Shown: positions 43,611 to 52,717, counted from the first letter of the stretch. The stretch is DNA of 64,000 nt from an uncultured Bacteroidales bacterium (GCA_902779085.1 CACYZY010000012.1:1-64000); one strand, 5' to 3'. Made by a program: numbers and translations. The notes: a model not told the origin generated them from the sequence alone.

Positions 43611-44732
43611 ATGGTAGAAATAGTAGATGTGGAGAAAGATAAAAAAGCTACACATACGAAGATTATTCATATAGATATGGACCAATTCTTTGCTGCCGTA
43701 GAGCAACTCGATCAGCCATCACTGAAAGGGAAGCCAATGGTAGTAGGGCACGACGTGGAGCGTGGAGTGGTGTCTACTGCCAGCTACGAAGCAAGAAAGT
43801 TTGGAATTCATTCTGCGCAGTCTATCGTAGTAGCGAAGCGATTGTGTCCGCAACTCATTATTGTAGAACCTCATTTTAAACGTTATAAAGAGGTGTCGGC
43901 CCAACTGCATGAAATATTTCACGATTATACTGATCTGATAGAACCCATCTCACTTGATGAAGCATTTCTCGATGTTACTGAGAACAAGAAAGGCATTGAA
44001 CTGGGGGTAGATATAGCCCGCGAAATTAAGCAGCGTATCTATGACACCACAGGACTGACAGCATCTGCTGGCGTAAGCTACTGTAAGTTTCTTGCCAAAA
44101 TTGCCTCTGATTGGCGAAAGCCCAACGGATTAATGGTGATACACCCTGATAGGGCTCTTGACTTCATTGCCAAACTGAAGGTAGAGAAAATATGGGGTAT
44201 AGGAGAAAAAACAGCTGAAAGGATGCACAACATGGGCATTTTCACAGGGATGGACCTCAGGAACACATCACTTAGTTGGCTGAAACAGGAGTTCGGCAAG
44301 ATGGGACAGGTGTTTTACGAATTTGCACGTGGCATAGATAACCGTCCCGTCATTGCCGAATGGGAACGCAAGTCGGTGAGTTGTGAGCATACTTTCGAGA
44401 AGGACATCAGTGAGCGGTCAGCTATTATCATAGAGCTCTACCACACCGTTCTCGAGCTTGTGAGACGCATTGAGAATAATAAATTCGAGGGACGAACCTT
44501 AACACTGAAAATCAAATATCAGGACTTTCAGCAAATCACTCGGAGTGTCACTATTGACCATATTTTATGCACCAAAGATGACATCTTGCCTTTAGCAAAA
44601 AAGTTATTGAATCAAGTAGAATACCAATCCCACCCTATTCGCCTCATAGGCTTAGGGGTATCCAACCAAAAGGGCGATGCCTATAATGACAAGCCCCGAT
44701 GGATAGAACTAGAATTTGAGTTTGAAGACTAA
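43611..44732 (+). CDS. dinB: DNA polymerase IV (Y-family)
   Basis: The palm motifs 'IIHIDMDQFFAAVEQ' and 'ISLDEAFLDVTENKKG' carry the three acidic metal ligands. 'GAGVSYCKFLAKIASD'-like 'TASAGVSYCKFLAKIASDW' and 'IWGIGEKTAERMHNMGIFTG' (helix-hairpin-helix) follow, with a little-finger domain at the end. The 373-residue length is normal. It bypasses DNA damage at low fidelity. No typical LexA box was recognised upstream; the 193 bases before it contain no gene or clear promoter that I can name. Confidence 0.92.
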   Translation: MVEIVDVEKDKKATHTKIIHIDMDQFFAAVEQLDQPSLKGKPMVVGHDVERGVVSTASYEARKFGIHSAQSIVVAKRLCPQLIIVEPHFKRYKEVSAQLHEIFHDYTDLIEPISLDEAFLDVTENKKGIELGVDIAREIKQRIYDTTGLTASAGVSYCKFLAKIASDWRKPNGLMVIHPDRALDFIAKLKVEKIWGIGEKTAERMHNMGIFTGMDLRNTSLSWLKQEFGKMGQVFYEFARGIDNRPVIAEWERKSVSCEHTFEKDISERSAIIIELYHTVLELVRRIENNKFEGRTLTLKIKYQDFQQITRSVTIDHILCTKDDILPLAKKLLNQVEYQSHPIRLIGLGVSNQKGDAYNDKPRWIELEFEFED

Positions 44733-44754
44733 ACGATTAAGGGAGTTCAAGGTA

Positions 44755-45939
44755 TTACAAACCATTTTGAAGCTTCTGCACCTGCTCAGCTGCCATAAGG
44801 CAAGGCTCACTATTGCAATTACCAATGGACTTCCATGCATGTCGAACTGCATCAAGATATTGTTTACGGCTCAGCAACCCATTGTTTAGGCCCCATGCTA
44901 AAGCATAGCAGATATAGCTTTCTGTATCAGTATCAACACTATGTGAGGAAGGATCCAGTAAACTATTCCTCCACAAGCCATTAGGCTGCTGCAATTCTAC
45001 AAATCTGCTGGCTATATCACGATATAACTGTTCATCGGCAGCAGAGCGCTGATTCTGCATCTTTTTAACCAAACCCACGAGGAACAAAGCATTATCCAAT
45101 GTACTATAGTCACCTGCGCCATTATCAAACAAACGCTCTGTTTTGTTGTACAACTCGCTATAGTGAGCCGTATAAGAATTGAAAACTCTATCCATATCAC
45201 TCACCTCACTGGCAGAACGGGTGGTAGCATCACCTTGTCCACGAAGTCGTGTTACATTATGCAAGCGTTCATCAGTAGATATACGCACCTGGCGTCTGTT
45301 AATAGTGCTCACCTCCTCAGAAGTGTTAGCTCGACTACCACGATAAACTGGGTTAACTGTACGTTGTGCTTCAGAACGACTAGGAGTCTTTACTTGTATA
45401 GGGGTGCCACTCTTCACCTCATCTGTCTTGGAGGAAGAGGCTTGGGCTATACTCGATGATGTTTGTGCTGCAGATTTAGAGAGAGATGGAGTTGATGCAG
45501 GAGCCACAGGATTAACAACAGATTGTTGAGATGCTTGCCCATTCTGAATGCGTTCCTGCCTTACTGTTTCCTCTTTGCTAGGGGCCTCGGCTTCTTCTTT
45601 AACAATCTCTGGTGTCGCAATAGGCGACATAGTATTTGGCAACTCTTGTTGCGCCACTTGAGCTACAGGAGAATCAATGCTAGGTACTTGAAGTGCCTTG
45701 TCGGAAGCTAGGAACCATATACCTGCTCCAGCGATGAGCACAACAACAGCAGCTGCTGCCACTACCCTCCAAGTACGAAAAGGAATGACTTTGGCCTTTG
45801 ATACTTCTACTTGACCCAATGGATCATTAGCATGTAAATCTGCTTGAAGTCGCTCCCAGCCATTCACAGGAACTTCCTCCTCGAAATCTTCGAGGCTATC
45901 CTTCCATTGCTTCAACCATATGTCATCTCGCTCTTTCAT
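44755..45939 (-). CDS. Anti-sigma-like membrane protein with GH88/105-like C-terminus (394 aa)
   Basis: The cytoplasmic N-terminus ('WLKQWKDSLEDFEEEVPVNGWERLQADL') and a membrane segment at about residues 56-77 resemble anti-sigma proteins, and it directly follows an ECF sigma gene. A long Ser/Gln/Val-rich spacer follows (about 80-220). The last 120 residues end with 'FVELQQPNGLWRNSLLDP' and 'ESYICYALAWGLNNGLLS', which match the C-terminal half of GH88/105 unsaturated-glucuronyl or rhamnogalacturonyl hydrolases ('AWGINNG' pattern), though the catalytic Asp cannot be placed. It would face the periplasm and might bind sugars. Alternative: an alpha-helical TPR-like sensor. Confidence 0.7.
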   Translation of the reverse strand: MKERDDIWLKQWKDSLEDFEEEVPVNGWERLQADLHANDPLGQVEVSKAKVIPFRTWRVVAAAAVVVLIAGAGIWFLASDKALQVPSIDSPVAQVAQQELPNTMSPIATPEIVKEEAEAPSKEETVRQERIQNGQASQQSVVNPVAPASTPSLSKSAAQTSSSIAQASSSKTDEVKSGTPIQVKTPSRSEAQRTVNPVYRGSRANTSEEVSTINRRQVRISTDERLHNVTRLRGQGDATTRSASEVSDMDRVFNSYTAHYSELYNKTERLFDNGAGDYSTLDNALFLVGLVKKMQNQRSAADEQLYRDIASRFVELQQPNGLWRNSLLDPSSHSVDTDTESYICYALAWGLNNGLLSRKQYLDAVRHAWKSIGNCNSEPCLMAAEQVQKLQNGL

Positions 45940-45940
45940 A

Positions 45941-46543
45941 TTAATATCCGTTGTTTCTTCTCCATTCGTTTACTCGTTCTTTCAGTATGGCTCTTGCCCT
46001 TACCAACTGCGAAGCAGACGACTTGTTATTGATGCCCAGCTCTTTACCAATCTCTATGTGGTTCTTGCCCTCAAATACATGCATATTAAACACAGCACGA
46101 TAGCCAGGTGGCAATTCTTCGATAAACTGCATTAGCACTTTCTTGGGAATGGTATCGATCTCAGGTCCTTCATCTGGCCTATCTACATCATCACGAAGTT
46201 CTGCAGTATTATCTAATTCAACCGACTGACTCATCACATCGTTCTTGCGGAGACGCTGTAGAGCTAAGTTTGCCATCACACGTGCCATCCATGCAGGTAA
46301 AGTACCTTCACCCTGCCATTCAAACTTGTCAAACGAGCCGTAGAGTTTAATGTATCCGTCGTGCAACAAGTCCTCAGCCTCTTCGCGATTACCCATGTAT
46401 CGCATGCAAATGGCCATCAACTTGCCAGCATAGCGTTCGTAGAGTTGTCTACGGGCCATATCATCGCCTCGCCTACACCCTTCCACCAACTCTTGCTCTG
46501 TGAGAGTCTGCTTTCCCAGTCGCCTTACAATTCTTAAATCCAT
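45941..46543 (-). CDS. ECF-type RNA polymerase sigma factor (200 aa)
   Basis: Region 2 is clear ('QLYERYAGKLMAICMRYMGNREEAEDLLHDGYIKLY', the 'AEDLLHD' contact to RNA polymerase), then 'LPAWMARVMANLALQRLRKND'. Region 4 ends 'FEGKNHIEIGKELGINNKSSASQLVRAR', a DNA-binding helix-turn-helix. This is a Bacteroidota-type sigma-70 family protein. The anti-sigma-like gene starts one base after its stop. A possible promoter (TATTTTTG) lies 41 bases upstream. No SusCD partners follow. Confidence 0.88.
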   Translation of the reverse strand: MDLRIVRRLGKQTLTEQELVEGCRRGDDMARRQLYERYAGKLMAICMRYMGNREEAEDLLHDGYIKLYGSFDKFEWQGEGTLPAWMARVMANLALQRLRKNDVMSQSVELDNTAELRDDVDRPDEGPEIDTIPKKVLMQFIEELPPGYRAVFNMHVFEGKNHIEIGKELGINNKSSASQLVRARAILKERVNEWRRNNGY

Positions 46544-46583
46544 AATTTAGAACACTACTGCATCCTTTTAGAAAACTTTTTTG

Positions 46584-46591
46584 CAAAAATA
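46584..46591 (-). promoter_or_regulatory. -7 element of the ECF sigma gene
   Basis: TATTTTTG on the minus strand, 41 bases before the ATG. Confidence 0.5.
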
Positions 46592-46746
46592 GTGCAAGCC
46601 AAGGACAAAAACAAATTTTGGAACAACGAAAGCACAAATGCTACATTTGATGTTTAGCCGTAAAAAACACAGCAAAGTAATAATATATATTATTATCTGT
46701 GTGCAGCTTGTTTTATAAATAAAAGTGCAAATGCTCTATCATTAAA

Positions 46747-46778
46747 GTAGGGAGAGTCTTTTGCAAGACTCTCCCTAC
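46747..46778. terminator. Hairpin after the aquaporin gene
   Basis: Perfect 14-bp stem GTAGGGAGAGTCTT/AAGACTCTCCCTAC with a 4-base loop. On the minus strand only a short T run follows. Confidence 0.7.
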
Positions 46779-46809
46779 ACAGTATAATTCAAATCCCTTC
46801 AAAGCAAAT

Positions 46810-47484
46810 TTATTTCTCCTCCGGCTTGATGCACTTCCAGATGCATGCTGCAATAGCGCCACCCACCAATGGACCAACAATGAATACCCAGAGGTCAGCC
46901 AAAGCCTTACCACCCTGGAACAAAGCAGGACCGATAGAACGAGCTGGGTTCACTGACGTACCTGTGAAGTGGATACCTACCAAGTGAATCAAGATCAGTG
47001 ACAAACCAATTGCCAAACCTGCAAAATTGTTGGTAGCACCATTAGTCTTTGAAGTAGCCCCTAAAACTACCAGCACAAACAAGGCTGTCAAAACAATTTC
47101 AACAATCAGACCGTTGGTTGCGCCATATGTGCAAGCATTAGCACCAGTAGCGGTAGTTATCACAGCAGCTGGGTCTGTAGCCACGATACCCGCCAAAACA
47201 GCAGCAGCTAAGATGGCGCCAATTACCTGGAATACCATATACATACCGCAATCCTTAGCACTGATACCACCATTAAGGAAAACACCCAAGGTGATAGCAG
47301 GATTGATGTGGCAACCAGAGATACCACCAATGGTATAAGCCATAGCTACAACAGCCAGACCAAAAGCGATGGCTGTGCCAACAATAGATGCGGTGTCTTG
47401 GCCGCAACCCAGAGCCACAGCAGCGCCGCAACCCAAGAAAGTAAGTACGAATGTACCTACTAATTCAGCTAAATACTTTTTCAT
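46810..47484 (-). CDS. aqpZ: Aquaporin Z-type channel (224 aa)
   Basis: Six membrane segments and both NPA boxes ('GCHINPAITLGV' and 'GTSVNPARSIGPALF') are present. The Arg after the second NPA box and the small residues near it suggest a water-selective filter rather than a glycerol one. It starts with 'MKKYLAELVGTFVLTFLGCG', typical of AqpZ. It stands alone on the minus strand. Confidence 0.92.
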   Translation of the reverse strand: MKKYLAELVGTFVLTFLGCGAAVALGCGQDTASIVGTAIAFGLAVVAMAYTIGGISGCHINPAITLGVFLNGGISAKDCGMYMVFQVIGAILAAAVLAGIVATDPAAVITTATGANACTYGATNGLIVEIVLTALFVLVVLGATSKTNGATNNFAGLAIGLSLILIHLVGIHFTGTSVNPARSIGPALFQGGKALADLWVFIVGPLVGGAIAACIWKCIKPEEK

Positions 47485-47565
47485 ATCTACATTATGTTTT
47501 AAAAATGAAACATCAAATTAACACACCAAATTTCTGCATTTATTTTGATTTAAGCAAATATTTTA

Positions 47566-47603
47566 TAAAAAAATAGAGGATGCGTTTTTTGCACATCCTC
47601 TAT
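47566..47603 (-). terminator. Terminator of the GH13 gene
   Basis: Stem ATAGAGGATG/CATCCTCTAT (47573-47582 with 47594-47603), followed on the minus strand by T-rich sequence. Confidence 0.85.
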
Positions 47604-47607
47604 CTAG

Positions 47608-48918
47608 TTATTTCTTCAATATGAAATACTCATAAGGTTGGAGAGTTATTTCTGTTGAAGGGAGGTCTTTATTCATGTCATGCATCATATCGACAACCTT
47701 CTTTCCTTGCCATTCCTTAGGTATATAAGCTGATACTTCACGGTTGCGCACATTTACTAAGAGAAGAAAATCCTGCTTCTCATAGCGTTTCTCAAATACC
47801 ATCACATCAACGGCAGGATAAGCTACGAGTTGGCCCCACTTCAGCGCACCATATTTATTATATAAGTTGAGGAGGGTTTTGTACTCATTATAGACCTCAG
47901 GGTTAGACATCCAGTTGATAGGCTTCCAGTGGAAGAAGTTAAGGCGTTCAGGATACGCCACCTCCTGACTGCCATAGAGCAAAGCCCCTCCACGCAGGAA
48001 GATAGTCTCGACAAAAGCTGCCATAGAGCCACGCACACCTCCATATTCTTCCACTGGTGAACGTCCGGCAGCCTCGTCATGGTTAGTGATAAAGCGCAGC
48101 TTCACTTTCCCTTGAGGAATGGTGTCATACTCCATAAAGTCTGTCTGGAACAGTTTAAGTGCACTGCTGTCGCGTTGGAACACATCGCGATTAGCATTCA
48201 TATAATCCCATGAATAGTTCATGTCGAAACCAGCATCGAAATGATCTGCACGCTTGCCTTCGGCCAACATAAGTAGGCGTTTTGGCATCGCGCGCATAGA
48301 GTCAACAGCCTGTTTCCAGAAATCGAACGGAACGAAATCGGCAGCATCACAACGATAGCCATCGATTCCCACCTCATTGACCCAGTATTTCATGGCATCA
48401 ATCATGGCCAAGCGCATATCAGGGTTGTCGAAGTTCAGGTCGGCCACATCTTCCCAATTAGTGGTAGCAGGCCAGATAATATTGCCTTCCTCGTCATGAG
48501 TATACCAATCAGGATGTTCATTTATCCACACATGATCCCAAGAGGTATGGTTGGCCACCCAATCCATGATGACACTCATGCCCTTCTCATGGCAAAGGTT
48601 AACCAAGCGCTTAAAATCATCAAGGGTGCCATATTTTGGGTTTACTGCCTTATAGTTACGAATACAGTAAGGTGAGTCCTTGGCTTTCAAAACACCTTGC
48701 TCATACATAGGCATAAACCACATGACATTGACTTGCAGGGCACGAATGGAGTCAAGGCGGTTGGCAATGACATTAAACGCCCCTTCTTGTGCAAACACAA
48801 GCGGATTAACTTCATACATAATGACATCATGAGGATCAGGTAATGTGTAGCCTTCCTTGTGTGGCTGGCAGGCAACCGCAATTACGGCTATTGTCAACAG
48901 GAATAATAGTTTTTTCAT
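47608..48918 (-). CDS. Alpha-amylase family (GH13) lipoprotein
   Basis: The start at 48918 (MKKLLF) is preferred to 48927. A lipobox gives Cys17 ('VIAVACQPHKEG'). GH13 conserved regions: 'VIMDWVANHTSWDH' (I), 'GIDGYRCDAADFVP' with the nucleophile Asp (II), 'LMLAEGKR' with the acid/base Glu (III) and 'FITNHDEAAG' with the transition-state Asp (IV). It would cut alpha-glucans or related sugars at the cell surface or periplasm. It is not in a SusCD locus. Its specificity is unknown. Confidence 0.9.
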   Translation of the reverse strand: MKKLLFLLTIAVIAVACQPHKEGYTLPDPHDVIMYEVNPLVFAQEGAFNVIANRLDSIRALQVNVMWFMPMYEQGVLKAKDSPYCIRNYKAVNPKYGTLDDFKRLVNLCHEKGMSVIMDWVANHTSWDHVWINEHPDWYTHDEEGNIIWPATTNWEDVADLNFDNPDMRLAMIDAMKYWVNEVGIDGYRCDAADFVPFDFWKQAVDSMRAMPKRLLMLAEGKRADHFDAGFDMNYSWDYMNANRDVFQRDSSALKLFQTDFMEYDTIPQGKVKLRFITNHDEAAGRSPVEEYGGVRGSMAAFVETIFLRGGALLYGSQEVAYPERLNFFHWKPINWMSNPEVYNEYKTLLNLYNKYGALKWGQLVAYPAVDVMVFEKRYEKQDFLLLVNVRNREVSAYIPKEWQGKKVVDMMHDMNKDLPSTEITLQPYEYFILKK

Positions 48919-48937
48919 ATTCGTCAATGGTTAGAAT

Positions 48938-48965
48938 AAAAAAGGGACTGCGCCGAACACAGTCC
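48938..48965 (-). terminator. Terminator of the aldolase gene
   Basis: Stem GGGACTG/CAGTCCC (48944-48950 with 48959-48965); on the minus strand followed by six T. Confidence 0.8.
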
Positions 48966-48986
48966 CCGAATACATATAGTTAATTA

Positions 48987-49994
48987 TTAGCACTGAGCCA
49001 GTTTACCGTCAGAACCCAGCACATCGGTAATCTTGTGCTTGTAGAGTTCTTCCATCAAATCGCGAGCAGGACCGCAGTACTTACGTGGGTCAAACTCACC
49101 TGGTTTTTCAGCAAATACTTTGCGAACAGCAGCGGTGAATGCCAAACGAGAGTCAGAGTCGATATTAATCTTGCAAACAGCGCTCTTAGAAGCAAGACGC
49201 AACTGTTCTTCTGGAATACCTACTGCATCAGGCAACTTACCACCGTTAGCGTTGATGATGTCAACATACTCCTGTGGAACTGAAGAAGAGCCGTGGAGCA
49301 CGATTGGGAAACCAGGCAACTGCTTCATGATAGCGTCAAGAACATCGAATGCCAATGGAGGAGGAACGAGTTTACCAGTCTTCGGGTCACGAGTGCACTG
49401 TTCTGGTTTGAACTTGTAAGCGCCATGAGAAGTACCGATAGAGATAGCTAAACTATCAACGCCTGTCTTAGATGTGAAGTCGATTACCTCTTCAGGCTTG
49501 GTGTAGTGAGATTCCTCAGCCTGTACCTCATCTTCAACACCTGCCAGTACACCCAACTCACCCTCAACTGTCACATCGAACTGATGAGCATATTCAACCA
49601 CCTTGCGAGTGAGAGCAACGTTCTCATCATAAGGCAGAGAAGAACCGTCAATCATTACAGAAGAGAAGCCTAAGTCGATACAGTTTTTGCAAAGTTCATA
49701 GCTATCGCCATGATCAAGGTGCAGGACAATCTCAGGATGAGCGCATCCCAGCTCCTTAGCATACTCTACAGCACCCTGAGCCATATAACGCAACAACGTA
49801 GGGTTAGCATAGTTGCGAGCACCCTTAGAAACCTGCAGAATAACCGGTGACTTCAACTCTGATGAAGCTTTGATGATAGCCTGCAACTGCTCCATGTTAT
49901 TGAAGTTGAATGCAGGAATGGCGTAACCGCCTTCGATGGCCTTCTTAAACATCGCACGGGTGTTTACTAAGCCTAATTCTTTGTAATTAACCAT
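48987..49994 (-). CDS. fba: Class II fructose-bisphosphate aldolase
   Basis: 'GYAIPAFNFNNMEQLQAI' opens the class II fold, followed by 'IVLHLDHGDSYELCKNCID' (zinc-binding Asp-His), 'SSVMIDGSSLPYDENV', 'GVLAGVEDEV' and 'SIGTSHGAYKFK'. The 335-residue length matches class IIB enzymes. It makes and cleaves fructose 1,6-bisphosphate in glycolysis. It is monocistronic, on the minus strand, with a -7 motif upstream and a terminator behind it. Confidence 0.95.
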   Translation of the reverse strand: MVNYKELGLVNTRAMFKKAIEGGYAIPAFNFNNMEQLQAIIKASSELKSPVILQVSKGARNYANPTLLRYMAQGAVEYAKELGCAHPEIVLHLDHGDSYELCKNCIDLGFSSVMIDGSSLPYDENVALTRKVVEYAHQFDVTVEGELGVLAGVEDEVQAEESHYTKPEEVIDFTSKTGVDSLAISIGTSHGAYKFKPEQCTRDPKTGKLVPPPLAFDVLDAIMKQLPGFPIVLHGSSSVPQEYVDIINANGGKLPDAVGIPEEQLRLASKSAVCKINIDSDSRLAFTAAVRKVFAEKPGEFDPRKYCGPARDLMEELYKHKITDVLGSDGKLAQC

Positions 49995-50035
49995 TTTGTT
50001 TACTATATTAAGTTATTAATAGTTTCTTTCAACTG

Positions 50036-50043
50036 CAAAAATA
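50036..50043 (-). promoter_or_regulatory. -7 element of fba
   Basis: TATTTTTG on the minus strand, 42 bases before the ATG. Confidence 0.55.
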
Positions 50044-50095
50044 CACATTCTATTTCAAAAAATAAAAAAAGTTGCACTATTTTTGCAAAATCTTT

Positions 50096-50124
50096 TTTGG
50101 TTTCAGATAAAAGCATTATCTTTG
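50096..50124 (+). promoter_or_regulatory. Promoter of rpmE2
   Basis: TTTG (50096-50099), 17 bases, TATCTTTG (50117-50124). The leader to the ATG is about 60 bases. Confidence 0.65.
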
Positions 50125-50193
50125 CACCCCGTAACAAAGACCATTACACTTTACAATTATATAAACGAATTTAAAATTAAAAAGATAACAACA

Positions 50194-50445
50194 ATGAAAG
50201 AAGGTATTCATCCAACAAATTACCGCCCGGTAGTATTCAAGGATATGTCAAATGGTGACATGTTCCTGAGCCGTTCTACCTGTAAGACCAACGAGACTAT
50301 TGAGTTCGAAGGTGAGACTTACCCATTGGTTAAACTTGAAATCTCTAACACCTCTCACCCTTTCTATACTGGTAAGAGCAAGTTGGTAGACACAGCTGGT
50401 CGTGTAGACCGCTTCATGAGCCGCTATGGTCATGTAAAGAAGTAA
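50194..50445 (+). CDS. rpmE2: 50S ribosomal protein L31 type B
   Basis: Start chosen at 50194: '[20 protein letters not shown]' is the type B start, and the promoter lies inside the longer frame. '[15 protein letters not shown]' and '[20 protein letters not shown]' are conserved L31 sequence. The zinc-binding Cys pairs of type A are absent, as expected for type B. The 83 residues fit. It is monocistronic, followed by a terminator. Confidence 0.95.
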   Translation: MKEGIHPTNYRPVVFKDMSNGDMFLSRSTCKTNETIEFEGETYPLVKLEISNTSHPFYTGKSKLVDTAGRVDRFMSRYGHVKK

Positions 50446-50469
50446 ATCAACTTCTTTGCGGAAAGTATA

Positions 50470-50505
50470 AGAAGCCTTCTTTTATACAAGAGGGCTTCTT
50501 TTTTA
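50470..50505 (+). terminator. Terminator of rpmE2
   Basis: Stem AGAAGCCTTCTT/AAGAGGGCTTCT with a 6-base loop, then six T. Confidence 0.85.
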
Positions 50506-50574
50506 TTTGATTATTTGGCAATATCTTCAATTTAGCTTACATTTGTATCATCAAACAACTAAGAACAGAATATT

Positions 50575-51432
50575 ATGAAAAATCTTTTTTTCGCATTTAT
50601 GACAGCAGCATTGCTGCTTTCTAGCTGTGGTTCCGTACCTATCACCGGTCGCAGGCAGTTGAACTTAGTGTCAGACCAAGAGATACTCTCATCTAGTTTG
50701 TCACAGTACACATCTTATATGCAAGGAGCTAAAAGGAGTGGCAACACTACACAAAGTGCTATGGTTACACGCGTAGGCAAAAAGATTGCAGCTGCCACTG
50801 AGGCTTATCTAAATGCGAACGGACTGGCAGATGAGGTAAAGAACTTCTCCTGGGAGTTCAACCTAGTGCAGGATAACCAGTTAAACGCTTTCTGTATGCC
50901 TGGTGGAAAAATCGTGGTATATGAAGGATTGATGAAAATTATTTCATCTGATGACGAACTAGCCGTAGTACTAGGTCATGAAGTAGCACATGCCGTTGCT
51001 AAACACAGCAACGAGCGTATGAGTCAACAACTGTTGGCACAATATGGTGCACAAGTGGTGAGCGGTGCCTTGTCAAACAAAAGTGCTGCTGTAAGAAGTG
51101 TGGCAAACGAGGTTTATGGGATCGGTGCACAATATGGTATGATGTTGCCATTCTCTCGCAAACATGAATCAGAAGCCGATTATATGGGTTTAATACTGAT
51201 GACTATTGCAGGTTATAATCCCGATGTAGCTGTAGGTTTTTGGCAGAAGATGTCAGGTGGCGGTCAGTCAACTGTACCTGAGTTTTTAAGTACACACCCA
51301 AGCGATAAGACCCGCATCAGCGACATCCAAAAGAACTTACCTGACATCAAGAAGAAGTATGGTCAAACTAGTACGACCACTACGAAGGCTACTACCAAAA
51401 AAGTAACAAAGGCTACCGCAGTGAGAAAATAA
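50575..51432 (+). CDS. M48-family metalloprotease lipoprotein
   Basis: A lipobox gives Cys18 ('LLLSSCGSVPITGR'). The zinc site 'HEVAHAVAKH' begins at His135; the third ligand is the Glu in 'HESEADYMGL'. This pattern is that of periplasmic YcaL/LoiP-type M48 proteases that handle outer-membrane or envelope proteins. The last 30 residues are Thr/Lys-rich. It is followed 12 bases on by the truncated pseudouridine-synthase homologue; a functional link is not evident. Confidence 0.9.
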   Translation: MKNLFFAFMTAALLLSSCGSVPITGRRQLNLVSDQEILSSSLSQYTSYMQGAKRSGNTTQSAMVTRVGKKIAAATEAYLNANGLADEVKNFSWEFNLVQDNQLNAFCMPGGKIVVYEGLMKIISSDDELAVVLGHEVAHAVAKHSNERMSQQLLAQYGAQVVSGALSNKSAAVRSVANEVYGIGAQYGMMLPFSRKHESEADYMGLILMTIAGYNPDVAVGFWQKMSGGGQSTVPEFLSTHPSDKTRISDIQKNLPDIKKKYGQTSTTTTKATTKKVTKATAVRK

Positions 51433-51444
51433 GTAGATGCTTAG

Positions 51445-52257
51445 ATGGCTGATAATTTCTTAGAGAGGCACTATGCTGAATTCGAAGCTAAACGTAATTC
51501 CCTGCAACAAGACCACAAGTTGGGCAAGAAACAGGTAAGCCGGCTTCATCGTTTTAGCACAAACATCGAAGGGATTTCTTTGCCAACTAAATTTACCGAC
51601 CCTTTTGATTACACACCTCATCCGCTTTGCAGATTAGCAGCGGATGAGGTGATGTCATATATTGACACTCACCCAGAATGGCACGATGAACTGCAATTAG
51701 GCAAGATGTTTGGTATATTGGTGGTGAAAAACGTGTTGGGACAAATAGGTTTCTTAGCTGCTTTTTCAGGCTTATTGAACAAGCAAAACGACCTCCCCTA
51801 CTTCGTACCAGCGGTGTATGACATGCTAAAGCCCAACGGTCATTTCAAAACGGAAGAAAAGAAAATTAGCCTCATCAATCACCGTATTGAACAGTTATCG
51901 ACAGACGAAGGACAATCTGCACTTATTACTACGCTCAAACAAGAGCGTAAGCAACGCTCAATAGCATTGCAGATTTGGTTATTTGAGCAGTTCATATTGC
52001 AGAATGCTTATGGTGAGCGCAAAAACCTGATTAAGATATTTCAAGAAAAAGAGCAGCATTTACCTCCTGGCGGTGCTGGAGAATGTGCTGCTCCTAAATT
52101 ATTACAATATGCTTTCCTTAATAAACTACAGCCCATCGCGATGGCTGAATTCTGGTGGGGTAACTCACCCAAGAACGAGGAACGCATACATGGTCATTTC
52201 TATCCAGCCTGCGAACAGAAATGTAGACCAATACTATCCTTTATGCTTAATTATTAA
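51445..52257 (+). CDS. RluA-type pseudouridine synthase homologue lacking its catalytic domain (270 aa)
   Basis: 'FTDPFDYTPHPLCRLAADEV', 'GKMFGILVVKNVLGQIGFLAAFSG', 'LPYFVPAVYDML' and 'PPGGAGECAAPKLLQYAFL' with 'MAEFWWG' and 'HGHFYPACEQKC' are the N-terminal accessory region of long Bacteroidota RluA-family proteins. In those, a pseudouridine synthase domain of about 220 residues follows 'ML'. Here the frame ends after 'FMLNY', with a convergent maoC gene directly downstream, and the usual central coiled coil is short. The conserved part looks intact, so it may act alone, for example as an RNA-binding factor. No pseudouridine synthase motif remains. Confidence 0.75.
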   Translation: MADNFLERHYAEFEAKRNSLQQDHKLGKKQVSRLHRFSTNIEGISLPTKFTDPFDYTPHPLCRLAADEVMSYIDTHPEWHDELQLGKMFGILVVKNVLGQIGFLAAFSGLLNKQNDLPYFVPAVYDMLKPNGHFKTEEKKISLINHRIEQLSTDEGQSALITTLKQERKQRSIALQIWLFEQFILQNAYGERKNLIKIFQEKEQHLPPGGAGECAAPKLLQYAFLNKLQPIAMAEFWWGNSPKNEERIHGHFYPACEQKCRPILSFMLNY

Positions 52258-52717
52258 AATAGTAAAGGAATGTAGCTATGCCATCCAAAGCATGTTTCTT
52301 CTCCCCCTCAATCTCAATGTAGAAATTGATTTCTGCTTTCGCAATACCGCGCAGATTGAGTACTGATTTCATGTCAGCAACAAGGCGGATGCGCTGACCA
52401 GAAAGTACAGGCTGTCCAAACTTCATCTTATCCATACCATAGTTGACCATCATCTTGAGGTTGTTTACTTCGATAATTTGTCCCCACAGGTAAGGCAACA
52501 CCGACAAAGTAAAATAACCATGAACTATAGTGGTCTTGTAAGGACTTTCTACCTTGGCACGCTCAGGGTCTACATGAATCCACTGGTGGTCAAGTGTGGC
52601 GTCAGCAAACATATTGATACGTTCTTGTGTCATCTCCAAGAAATCGGACTCGCCGATACGATGACCTTCTAAAGCCTGAAACTCGGCTAAGTTATTCACT
52701 ACTACTTTAGTACTCAT
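52247..52717 (-). CDS. MaoC-like hot-dog dehydratase (156 aa)
   Basis: 'EFQALEGHRIGESDFLEMTQERINMFADATLDHQWIHVDPERAK' is the MaoC hydratase motif with the catalytic Asp and His. 'TIVHGYFTLSVLPYLWGQII' follows. Such enzymes hydrate enoyl thioesters. The 156-residue size suits a single-domain protein. Its 3' end overlaps the preceding gene by 11 bases. A -7 motif (TAATTTTG, minus strand, about 52780-52773) is upstream. Substrate unknown. Confidence 0.88.
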   Translation of the reverse strand: MSTKVVVNNLAEFQALEGHRIGESDFLEMTQERINMFADATLDHQWIHVDPERAKVESPYKTTIVHGYFTLSVLPYLWGQIIEVNNLKMMVNYGMDKMKFGQPVLSGQRIRLVADMKSVLNLRGIAKAEINFYIEIEGEKKHALDGIATFLYYFNN

